From an uncultured Curvibacter sp. (GTDB lineage Bacteria; Pseudomonadota; Gammaproteobacteria; Burkholderiales; Burkholderiaceae), in contig CAMLNH010000018.1 in the NCBI GenBank assembly GCA_946481355.1, forward strand, positions 1 to 15,395: a stretch of 15,395 nt of DNA, given 5' to 3'. The notes below the pieces were generated by a model. That model saw only the letters and a program-made list of their open reading frames with translations. It did not search any database and was not told where the DNA came from. The translations under genes and the position numbers were made by a program. Shown one piece after another: positions 7,700-15,395 of this stretch (within the stretch, counting starts at the first letter, position 1; each line of letters starts with the position of its first letter).

Positions 7700-8536
7700 A
7701 TGACTGCAAGTTCCGATGTACCAAAGCCAACTTGTTTCGTTATTCAGGCCTTTGATAGTGGCAAGTTTGATCGACGCTATCAAGAGACGGTACGCCCCGC
7801 TCTTCTAAAGGCAGGTGTTGATCCACAACGCGCGGATGAAATTCTAGGATTAAACCCCGTCATCGAGAAGATTGAACGCGCTATCGAGGGGGCTGCGATC
7901 TGCGTGGCGGAGGTATCGGAAGACAATCCTAATGTCTGGCTAGAGCTAGGCTACGCGTTAGCACTAAATCGTCCGACGGTGATTCTCTGTGACAAGAGTG
8001 TGAGGTCGAGATTACCTTTCGATATCCAACACCGACCGGTAATTCTTTATCGGACGGATTCCAAAAGTGGCTACGAAGAGTTAGAACGAGAAATCGTTCG
8101 TCTTGTGAAGAACCAACTTAGTACGGAGAGAAGAATAGCTTCCTCGCTTACGCTGAAGCCCGGTAGTGAGCTCTCTAGTGATTTGGAAAAGTATGAAGTT
8201 ACGGTGCTCACCGCAGCCTTTGCCTTTTGGCCGACCCCGATCGGAAGTATTTCCCATTGGGAGTTGGAGAAAAAACTCAAAGGCGAAGGGTTTAACGAAG
8301 TTGCACTTGCGTTGGGTGTGTCCGGACTATTCCGACGTGAGTTCATACTAGAACGAGTTGTTGAGGAGGCCGATGGCTTTGAATCCCACGAGGTTAAGCA
8401 CTATCAAATTACACCCCAGGGCATACGTTGGATTGAATCTCACAGAGATATCCTGACACTAACAGCACCTGAACCAAAGAGAGTGCGCGCGTCTTCAAAG
8501 GGTTTTGAGGACATGGATGACGACATTCCGTTTTAG
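7700..8536 (+). CDS. TIR-like/deoxyribosyltransferase-like protein with winged helix and SSB-like C-terminal tip
   Basis: The product has 278 residues from ATG 7700 (AAAGGG 5 nt upstream; GTG 7694 is an alternative). Residues 11-140 read as a TIR-like/nucleoside 2-deoxyribosyltransferase-like Rossmannoid domain: FVIQAFD (13-19), RADEI (44-48), and SEDNPNVWLELGYALA (73-88), in which E82 sits where the family's catalytic glutamate lies. Residues about 165-250 look like a winged helix, ending YQITPQGIRWIESH. A charged linker (about 256-268) leads to the tail MDDDIPF (272-278), which copies the acidic tip of SSB (E. coli SSB ends DFDDDIPF). No membrane segment is seen. Base composition is near 50% GC with TTA, CTA and AGA codons, unlike the neighbours. 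I infer a transferred NAD- or nucleotide-acting defence factor; activity is unproven and no partner gene is present. Confidence 0.75.
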   Translation: MTASSDVPKPTCFVIQAFDSGKFDRRYQETVRPALLKAGVDPQRADEILGLNPVIEKIERAIEGAAICVAEVSEDNPNVWLELGYALALNRPTVILCDKSVRSRLPFDIQHRPVILYRTDSKSGYEELEREIVRLVKNQLSTERRIASSLTLKPGSELSSDLEKYEVTVLTAAFAFWPTPIGSISHWELEKKLKGEGFNEVALALGVSGLFRREFILERVVEEADGFESHEVKHYQITPQGIRWIESHRDILTLTAPEPKRVRASSKGFEDMDDDIPF

Positions 8537-8583
8537 TGATATTTCCACAATACACAACAGCAAACTCAGTGTTGATCCGCTCC

Positions 8584-8985
8584 ATGCCCACCCTTACCGA
8601 ACTCTCCGCCTTCCTCGCCAAGGAATTCCCCCAGACCCCCTGCACCATCGTCGCCGTCGGCGACCAGGGCGCCACCATCCGCCACACCGTGGGCGCGGCC
8701 GAGCTGCGACCCGGGGGCACGGTGTCGGGGCCGGTGATGATGGCCACGGCGGACGTGGCGCTCTATGTGGCCATCCTGGGCGAGATCGGCATCGTGCCGC
8801 TGGCGGTGACGACCAGCCTGAGCTTCAACTTCATGCGCAAGCCCGCGGGCGATCACGACATCATCGGGGTCTGCAAGCTGCTCAAGCTGGGCCGCACGCT
8901 GGCCGTGGGCGAGGTGACGCTGTATTCCGAGGGCTCGGACGAGCCCGTGGCCCATGCGGTGGGCACCTATGCCATCCCGCGCTGA
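8584..8985 (+). CDS. PaaI-type hotdog-fold thioesterase
   Basis: This 133-residue protein fits the single-domain hotdog thioesterases that hydrolyse acyl- or aryl-CoA. The segment RPGGTVSGPVMMATADVALYVAIL matches the central helix of the hotdog fold, where the family's catalytic acidic residue (D in TADVA) lies. LAVTTSLSFNFMRKPAGDHDIIGVCKLLKLGRTLAVGEVTLYSEGS gives the following beta strands. ATG 8584 is chosen because homology starts at MPTLTEL; no good Shine-Dalgarno sequence is visible, perhaps because the AT-rich islet replaced its leader. GC content returns to the high background exactly here. The small membrane-protein gene overlaps its 3' end, suggesting translational coupling. The physiological substrate is unknown. 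Confidence 0.85.
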   Translation: MPTLTELSAFLAKEFPQTPCTIVAVGDQGATIRHTVGAAELRPGGTVSGPVMMATADVALYVAILGEIGIVPLAVTTSLSFNFMRKPAGDHDIIGVCKLLKLGRTLAVGEVTLYSEGSDEPVAHAVGTYAIPR

Positions 8986-9160
8986 AGAGCATTTCAAGAC
9001 CGTGCTGCAGTGGCTGGCCATTGCGCTGCTGGTGCTGATCGTCGGCATCATCCTGCACAAGGGCTACGTTGACATCTCACGCCTGGCCGATGAGCACACG
9101 GGCGCGGACTTCTGGCGCGCGCTGGCGCGACACTTCTTCAAGAATCTGTCGGGCGGGTGA
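8969..9160 (+). CDS. Small single-span membrane protein, unknown function
   Basis: The 63-residue product has a short polar N-terminus, one hydrophobic segment (LQWLAIALLVLIVGIIL, about residues 12-28) and a charged C-terminal part. I do not recognise a named family. ATG 8969 overlaps the thioesterase stop by 17 nt; ATG 8954 would add five residues. The overlap and unchanged GC-rich codon use support a real gene co-translated with the thioesterase. It ends 55 bp before the hydrolase gene. Confidence 0.6.
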   Translation: MPSRAEEHFKTVLQWLAIALLVLIVGIILHKGYVDISRLADEHTGADFWRALARHFFKNLSGG

Positions 9161-9215
9161 CAGGACGCGCCGAGGCACAGGCCCTAGACTGCCGCATCCC
9201 GCAAGGAGGCCTCCC

Positions 9216-10157
9216 ATGAAAATCCTGTTTCGTCTACTGGCCGGCCTGGTGCTGGTCCTGCTGCTGGCCACCGGCGGCTTCATCGCCTGGTCCTGGGCGC
9301 CGGATCTTCCGGTGGCGGAGCTCAAGGCCCGATGGGGGCAAGCGCCCTCACAGTTCGTCGAGGTCGAGGGGCTGCAGGTGCATCTGCGTGACGAAGGTCC
9401 GCGCACTGATCCGTTGCCCATCGTGCTGGTGCATGGCACGGCGGCCAGCTTGCACACATGGGAGGGCTGGGCGGCAGACTTGCGCCAGACGCGGCGCGTG
9501 ATCCGTTTCGATCTGCCGGGCTTCGGCCTCACGGGGCCGAACGCGGCCAATGACTACAGCATCGCGGTCTATGTGCGCTTTGTGGCGACGCTGATGGACC
9601 AGCTCGGTGTACAGCGCTTCGTGATCGGCGGCAATTCCCTGGGCGGCGAGGTGGCATGGGCTGTCGCCCATGCCCATCCGCAGCGCGTGGCCCGGCTGAT
9701 CCTGGTGGACGCGGCGGGCTACCGCTTCGAATCCGGGTCCGTGCCCCTGGGCTTTCGCGTGGCAGGCATGCCGGCGTTGCAGCCCCTGATGCGCAATTTG
9801 CTGCCGCCGGGCTTGATGGAGAAGTCCATCCGCAGCGTCTATGGTGATCCCTCGCGCGTGACGCCCGAGCTGGTGGCGCATTACACCGACATGGCCCGTC
9901 GTGAGGGCAACCGCGCCGCCCTGCGCCAGCGCCTGATCCAGCGCAACACGGGACGCGAGGCCGATATCAAGGATCTGAAGCTGCCCACGCTCATCCTCTG
10001 GGGCGGGCAGGACAGGCTGATTCCGCCGGCCTACGGGCGCCGCTTTGCGCAGGACATCGCGGGCTCCAGGCTGGTGATGTTCGACACCCTGGGCCATGTG
10101 CCGCAGGAGGAAGACCCGGCCGCCACCCTGGTGCCGGTGCGCGCCTTTCTTCAATAG
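9216..10157 (+). CDS. Alpha/beta hydrolase with N-terminal membrane anchor
   Basis: This 313-residue serine hydrolase has an N-terminal hydrophobic segment (about 5-27, no clear cleavage site), so it is probably tethered to the inner membrane facing the periplasm. The canonical fold elements are present: VLVHGTAAS for the oxyanion hole (70-78), the nucleophile elbow GGNSLGG with S141, the acid D266 in ILWGGQDRLIP, and H294 in LGHVPQEEDP. The catalytic triad is therefore complete. An AAGGAGG Shine-Dalgarno sequence (9203-9209) sits 6 nt before ATG 9216, the strongest in the window. The substrate could be an ester, a lipid or an epoxide; sequence alone does not decide. A DUF1304 gene follows after 39 bp. 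Confidence 0.9.
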   Translation: MKILFRLLAGLVLVLLLATGGFIAWSWAPDLPVAELKARWGQAPSQFVEVEGLQVHLRDEGPRTDPLPIVLVHGTAASLHTWEGWAADLRQTRRVIRFDLPGFGLTGPNAANDYSIAVYVRFVATLMDQLGVQRFVIGGNSLGGEVAWAVAHAHPQRVARLILVDAAGYRFESGSVPLGFRVAGMPALQPLMRNLLPPGLMEKSIRSVYGDPSRVTPELVAHYTDMARREGNRAALRQRLIQRNTGREADIKDLKLPTLILWGGQDRLIPPAYGRRFAQDIAGSRLVMFDTLGHVPQEEDPAATLVPVRAFLQ

Positions 10158-10196
10158 GCGTACAGTCGCCCCATTCTTGCTTCAGGAGTTCACCTC

Positions 10197-10553
10197 ATGT
10201 CTCTCGCCGCTGATATCGTCGTCGCCCTCGTGGCCTTGCTGCACGTCTACATCCTCGTGCTCGAGATGTTTCTTTGGGACCAGCCGGCCGGACGCAAGGC
10301 CTTCAATCTGACACCGGAGTTTGCCCAGGCCACCAAGACGCTGGCAGCCAACCAGGGCCTGTACAACGGCTTTCTGGCCGCCGGCCTGTTCTGGGGGCTG
10401 AGCCTGGGCGCGGCCGGCATGGGTGTGAAGGTCTTTTTCCTGGCCTGTGTGCTGGTGGCTGGCGTCTATGGCGCGGCCACGGCCAGCCGCAAGATCCTGT
10501 TCATCCAGGGGCTGCCGGCAGCCATTGGCTTGGTGCTGCTGGCGCTGGCCTGA
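10197..10553 (+). CDS. DUF1304 family integral membrane protein
   Basis: This 118-residue protein has four hydrophobic segments and begins with the family-typical LVALLHVYILVLEMFLW followed by F..TPEFA and NQGLYNGFLAAGL, which I recognise as DUF1304. Function is not established for the family. CAGGAG precedes ATG 10197 by about 8 nt. It follows the hydrolase gene on the same strand and may share its transcript. Confidence 0.88.
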   Translation: MSLAADIVVALVALLHVYILVLEMFLWDQPAGRKAFNLTPEFAQATKTLAANQGLYNGFLAAGLFWGLSLGAAGMGVKVFFLACVLVAGVYGAATASRKILFIQGLPAAIGLVLLALA

Positions 10554-10561
10554 AGCAGTCA

Positions 10562-10577
10562 AGGGGGAGAGCCCCCT
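10562..10577 (+). terminator. Short GC stem-loop after the DUF1304 gene
   Basis: AGGGGG (10562-10567) and CCCCCT (10572-10577) form a 6-bp stem with an AGAG loop 9 bp after the stop codon. There is no U tract, so termination is uncertain. Confidence 0.3.
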
Positions 10578-10678
10578 GGGCGGGCTCGGATGTCAGGTGA
10601 ACTCCGGCCAAAAGAGAGTACGCTGCGCGCTGTAGGCCAGCCGCAGCGGTTGGCGACCATCACCGCGAGGAGGCGGCC

Positions 10679-11368
10679 ATGCGCGAGGAGATTCCCCCCG
10701 GGGCACCACAACCCGATGACGACCATGCGGCAGCCCGTGCGCTTTACGGTTGGCGCGCGGGCAGCTACGAGCTGCAGCTCGCTCCCTACGAATTCATCCG
10801 CCGCATGGCCGTGGACCACCTGCAGCTGCGACCGGGCCAGGTCGTGCTGGATCTGGGCTGTGGCACGGGCATGAGCCTGCCCATGCTGCGCGATGCGGTG
10901 GGCCCGTCCGGCCGCGTGGTGGCCGTGGACCAGAGCCCCGAGATGCTGGCGCTGGCGCGCCTGCGTACCCAGCGCGCAGGCTGGAACAACGTGTCTCTGC
11001 AGTGCGCCGCCGCCGAGATTGCGCTGCTGCCGCAGGTGGCCGATGCCGTGCTGCTGCACTTCACCCACGACATCCTGCAGAGCCCGCAGGCGATCGAGCA
11101 TCTGCTGCGGCATCTGCGCCCCGGCGCGCGCGTGGTGGCCACCGGGCTCAAGTGGACGGCGCCGGAGTTGGCGCCCTGGAACGTGTTGGTCGGCATGCAC
11201 ATGGCGCAGTCGGTCACACAGTACGAGGGGCTGAGCTCGCCCTGGCTTGCGCTGCAGCAGTACGGTGCACAGCTGCAGGTGGACATGCTGGTCATGGGCA
11301 CGGTCTTTGTGGCCCACGGCACCTGGCCGGGCCGGTGGCGGACGCATCCGATGGATGAGCGCCGGTAG
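10679..11368 (+). CDS. Class I SAM-dependent methyltransferase
   Basis: This 229-residue soluble protein carries SAM motif I VLDLGCGTGMSLP (56-68) and the acidic post-I residue D84 in VVAVDQSPEML, followed by a canonical methyltransferase fold. The substrate is not identifiable; the N-terminal YGWRAGSYELQLAPYEFIRR segment resembles methyltransferase-11/25 type small-molecule enzymes. The C-terminus is less typical. The start ATG 10679 is preceded by GAGGAGG (10667-10673). It stands alone between the DUF1304 gene and the convergent panC. Confidence 0.85.
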   Translation: MREEIPPGAPQPDDDHAAARALYGWRAGSYELQLAPYEFIRRMAVDHLQLRPGQVVLDLGCGTGMSLPMLRDAVGPSGRVVAVDQSPEMLALARLRTQRAGWNNVSLQCAAAEIALLPQVADAVLLHFTHDILQSPQAIEHLLRHLRPGARVVATGLKWTAPELAPWNVLVGMHMAQSVTQYEGLSSPWLALQQYGAQLQVDMLVMGTVFVAHGTWPGRWRTHPMDERR

Positions 11369-11377
11369 GGCGCCTGC

Positions 11378-11408
11378 GACTAACAAGCCCTGCGGGCAGT
11401 TGTTAGTC
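11378..11408. terminator. Stem-loop between the convergent methyltransferase gene and panC
   Basis: GACTAACAA (11378-11386) pairs perfectly with TTGTTAGTC (11400-11408), and GCCC (11387-11390) with GGGC (11394-11397), around TGC with a 2-nt bulge. It sits between two converging genes, as a bidirectional terminator would, but there is no U tract on either strand. Confidence 0.55.
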
Positions 11409-11415
11409 TGCGTCG

Positions 11416-13166
<1,751 letters not shown>

Positions 13167-13201
13167 GGTGGTCTCCAGTCGCGGTGGGATGAAGAAGCGG
13201 T

Positions 13202-14212
13202 TCAGGTCTTGCCGGGCGGCTGCTGGGCCGGGCTCATGCCCAGGCGCTGCATGAGCTGCATGTCGGCCTCGGTGTCAGGGTTGCCGGTGACCAGCAGCTT
13301 GTCGCCGTAGAAGATGGAGTTGGCGCCGGCCAGGAAACACAGGGCCTGGATGCCGTCACCCATCTGCTGGCGGCCGGCCGAGAGACGCACGCGCGCCTTG
13401 GGCATGGTGATGCGGGCCACGGCGATGGTGCGCACGAAATCGAAGGGGTCGATGGGCGCCTGGTCGGCCAGCGGCGTGCCTTCGACGCGCACGAGGTTGT
13501 TGATGGGCACAGACTCGGGGTAGGGGTCTAGATTCGCGAGTTCGGCGATCAGGCCGGCGCGATGCCGCACGGTCTCGCCCATGCCCACGATGCCGCCCGA
13601 GCAGATCTTGACGCCGGCGCCGCGCACGCGCGCCAGCGTGTCCAGACGGTCCTGGTAGTCGCGTGTGGAGACGATGTCGCCGTAGAACTCGGGCGCGGTG
13701 TCCAGGTTGTGGTTGTAGAAGTCCAGGCCGGCGTCGCGCAGCTGTTCGGCATGGCCGTCTTCCAGCATGCCCAGCGTGGCGCAGGTTTCCATGCCCAGGC
13801 CCTTCACGCCGCGCACGAGCTCGGCGACCTTCTCGATGTCGCGGTCCTTGGGGGCGCGCCAGGCGGCGCCCATGCAGAAGCGGGTCGCCCCTGCGTCCTT
13901 GGCGCGCTGGGCGGCGAACAGCACCTCTTCAAGCTCCATGAGCTTGCTGGCCTTGACGCCGGTGTCGAACTCGGCTGCCTGCGGGCAGTAGCCGCAGTTC
14001 TCGGGACAGCCGCCGGTCTTGACCGAGAGCAGAGTGGCGAACTCCACCTTCGTCGGGTCGAAGTGCTCGCGGTGCACGATCTGGGCGCGGTAGAGCAGCT
14101 CGGGGAAGGGAAGGTGGAACAGGGCCTCGATGGCGTCCACGCTCCAGCGCTCGGTCTTGGGGTGCACGGGCGCCTTGGGCGCCCGGTGCAGGGTGATGGT
14201 CTGTTCGGTCAT
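13202..14212 (-). CDS. bioB: Biotin synthase
   Basis: BioB is the radical SAM enzyme that inserts sulfur into dethiobiotin. All cluster ligands are visible in the 336-residue protein: the [4Fe-4S] motif CPENCGYC (C69, C73, C76) and the [2Fe-2S] ligands C113 (RFCMGAAWR), C144 (METCATLGM), C204 ([13 protein letters not shown]) and R281 (LSAGRQQM). [21 protein letters not shown] is the usual substrate segment. It is therefore expected to be active. It lies between panD (18 bp upstream) and panB (35 bp downstream) in a pantothenate operon, rather than beside bioF, bioA or bioD, none of which is in the window. Confidence 0.96.
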   Translation of the reverse strand: MTEQTITLHRAPKAPVHPKTERWSVDAIEALFHLPFPELLYRAQIVHREHFDPTKVEFATLLSVKTGGCPENCGYCPQAAEFDTGVKASKLMELEEVLFAAQRAKDAGATRFCMGAAWRAPKDRDIEKVAELVRGVKGLGMETCATLGMLEDGHAEQLRDAGLDFYNHNLDTAPEFYGDIVSTRDYQDRLDTLARVRGAGVKICSGGIVGMGETVRHRAGLIAELANLDPYPESVPINNLVRVEGTPLADQAPIDPFDFVRTIAVARITMPKARVRLSAGRQQMGDGIQALCFLAGANSIFYGDKLLVTGNPDTEADMQLMQRLGMSPAQQPPGKT

Positions 14213-14230
14213 GGTCTGTCCTTTCGGCGC

Positions 14231-14653
14231 TCAGGCGCTGTCGCCACCGTGGTGGTCCACGTGCAGGGGCTCGTGCGCGGCCTGCACGGGGATATGGCTG
14301 CGTTGCTCCTTGATGCGGTTCTTGTCGTCGACGAACACCAGCTTGGGCTCGAAGCCCTTGCACTTCTCTTCTGGCACCTGGGCGAAGGCCGCGATGATCA
14401 GCAGGTCGCCCACAGCGGCGCGGCGTGCCGCCGAGCCGTTGACCGAGATGATGCCGGAACCCCGTTCGCCCCGGATGGCGTAGGTGATGAAGCGCTCGCC
14501 GTTGTTGATGTTCCAGATGTGGACCTGCTCGTTCTCCTGCAGGTTGGCGGCTTCCAGCAGGTTCTCGTCGATGGCGCAGGAGCCTTCGTAGTGCAGCTCG
14601 CAGTCGGTGACGGTGGCGCGGTGGATCTTGGATTTGAGCAGGGTGCGGTACAT
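14231..14653 (-). CDS. panD: Aspartate 1-decarboxylase proenzyme
   Basis: PanD decarboxylates L-aspartate to beta-alanine, which panC uses two genes further on. The 140-residue proenzyme has the self-processing site HYEGSCAID, with cleavage between G24 and S25 to form the pyruvoyl cofactor. [14 protein letters not shown] and [28 protein letters not shown] match the family core. The C-terminal 15 or so residues are His-rich and variable. It lies 21 bp after nadB and 18 bp before bioB on the same strand. ATG 14653 is the usual start ([16 protein letters not shown]). Confidence 0.96.
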   Translation of the reverse strand: MYRTLLKSKIHRATVTDCELHYEGSCAIDENLLEAANLQENEQVHIWNINNGERFITYAIRGERGSGIISVNGSAARRAAVGDLLIIAAFAQVPEEKCKGFEPKLVFVDDKNRIKEQRSHIPVQAAHEPLHVDHHGGDSA

Positions 14654-14674
14654 AGAACGGTCCTTTGGGTCGCC

Positions 14675-15395
14675 TCAGGCGGCCGACGGTGCCAGGATGG
14701 TGGGGCGTGCGGTGGCGTCGGTCTGCGGGTAATCGCGGCTGAAATGCAGGCCGCGGCTCTCATGGCGCGATTGTGCGCTGCGCACGATCAGGTCGGCAAC
14801 CTGCACGAGATTGCGCAGCTCCAGCAGGTCGCGCGTGACGTGGAAGCTGGAATAGAACTCCTGGATCTCCGAGCGCAGCAGGGCGATGCGGTGCGCCGCG
14901 CGCTCCAGGCGCTTGTTGGTGCGGACGATACCCACGTAGTCCCACATGAAACGGCGCAGCTCGTCCCAGTTGTGCGAGATCACCACGGATTCGTCGGCGT
15001 CGGTCACGCGGCTGTCATCCCAGGTGGGCAGGGGCGGCACCGGTGCAGGCTGCGCGCGCGCGATCTCCTGGGCTGCGGCGCGGGCGTAGACCATGCACTC
15101 GACCAGGGAGTTGCTGGCCAGGCGGTTGGCGCCGTGCAGGCCGGTGTAGGCGGCTTCGCCCACGGCGTACAGGCCGGGTAGGTCGGCACGGCCGTCCAGG
15201 TCGGTGACGATGCCGCCGCAGGTGTAGTGCGCGGCGGGCACCACGGGGATGGGCTGTTTCGCCATGTCGATCCCCAGCTCCAGGCAGCGCGCGTAGATGT
15301 TGGGGAAGTGCTCCAGCAGGAAGGCCTTGGGCTGGTGGCTGATGTCCAGGTGCACGCAGTCCAGGCCGTGCTTCTTCATCTCGAAGTCGATGGCG
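14675..15395 (-). CDS. nadB: L-aspartate oxidase, C-terminal part
   Basis: NadB oxidises L-aspartate to iminoaspartate with FAD, the first step of de novo NAD synthesis. The reading frame is open at the right edge, so about 239 C-terminal residues are present, beginning at [14 protein letters not shown]. The FAD-binding and active-site segment [28 protein letters not shown] and [14 protein letters not shown] is intact; the C-terminal helical domain follows ([23 protein letters not shown]). It is the most upstream visible gene of the nadB-panD-bioB-panB-panC run. The operon's promoter lies outside the window. Confidence 0.94.
   Translation of the reverse strand, partial: AIDFEMKKHGLDCVHLDISHQPKAFLLEHFPNIYARCLELGIDMAKQPIPVVPAAHYTCGGIVTDLDGRADLPGLYAVGEAAYTGLHGANRLASNSLVECMVYARAAAQEIARAQPAPVPPLPTWDDSRVTDADESVVISHNWDELRRFMWDYVGIVRTNKRLERAAHRIALLRSEIQEFYSSFHVTRDLLELRNLVQVADLIVRSAQSRHESRGLHFSRDYPQTDATARPTILAPSAA

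Noticed and set aside
7655..8577. GTTGATC at 7655-7661 and 8571-8577 as a target-site duplication of the islet
   Set aside because: A 7-bp match in this search space is readily expected by chance, and neither copy lies at a clean junction.
13562..15181. Long plus-strand open frame (539 codons) opposite bioB, panD and nadB
   Set aside because: It overlaps three certain genes on the other strand and has a composition typical of antisense frames in GC-rich DNA.

Overview
This is a high-GC window with dense, short-spaced operons. The gene families and their order (ftsY, two M16 peptidases and rsmD; nadB-panD-bioB-panB-panC; phhB-phhA) suggest a betaproteobacterium, most likely Comamonadaceae in the Burkholderiales. 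The taxonomic call is inference from gene content and base composition, since no rRNA is present.

Layout, left to right. (1) 2-613: the 3' part of selD (selenophosphate synthase), then a non-coding gap. (2) 895-2156: phhB-phhA on the + strand, a phenylalanine hydroxylase with its pterin-recycling dehydratase. It converges with a minus-strand TSUP-family permease (2159-2914) that lies just downstream of ftsY (2939-3907). (3) 3920-4207: a non-coding element between ftsY and a divergent M16 peptidase. It has about 30-bp inverted ends enclosing two adjacent long imperfect hairpins. (4) 4207-7557: a catalytic M16 protease, its inactive-type M16 partner and rsmD, tightly packed and in one direction. 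(5) About 7558-8583: an AT-richer islet with one gene (7700-8536) that looks foreign. Its product has an N-terminal TIR-like/nucleoside-deoxyribosyltransferase-like domain, a probable winged helix, and a C-terminus (MDDDIPF) that copies the tip of bacterial SSB. (6) 8584-11368: high-GC accessory metabolism, namely a hotdog thioesterase, a small membrane protein, a lipid-anchored-type alpha/beta hydrolase, a DUF1304 membrane protein and a SAM methyltransferase. (7) 11429-15395, minus strand: nadB (partial), panD, bioB, panB and panC, a cofactor operon joining the NAD, CoA and biotin pathways.

The main metabolic logic is in the last operon. NadB and PanD both consume L-aspartate, PanB and PanC complete pantothenate, and BioB makes biotin. 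The most unusual items are the SSB-tailed TIR-like protein, which I infer to be a candidate single-gene defence or genome-surveillance factor, and the two-hairpin element between ftsY and the M16 genes.
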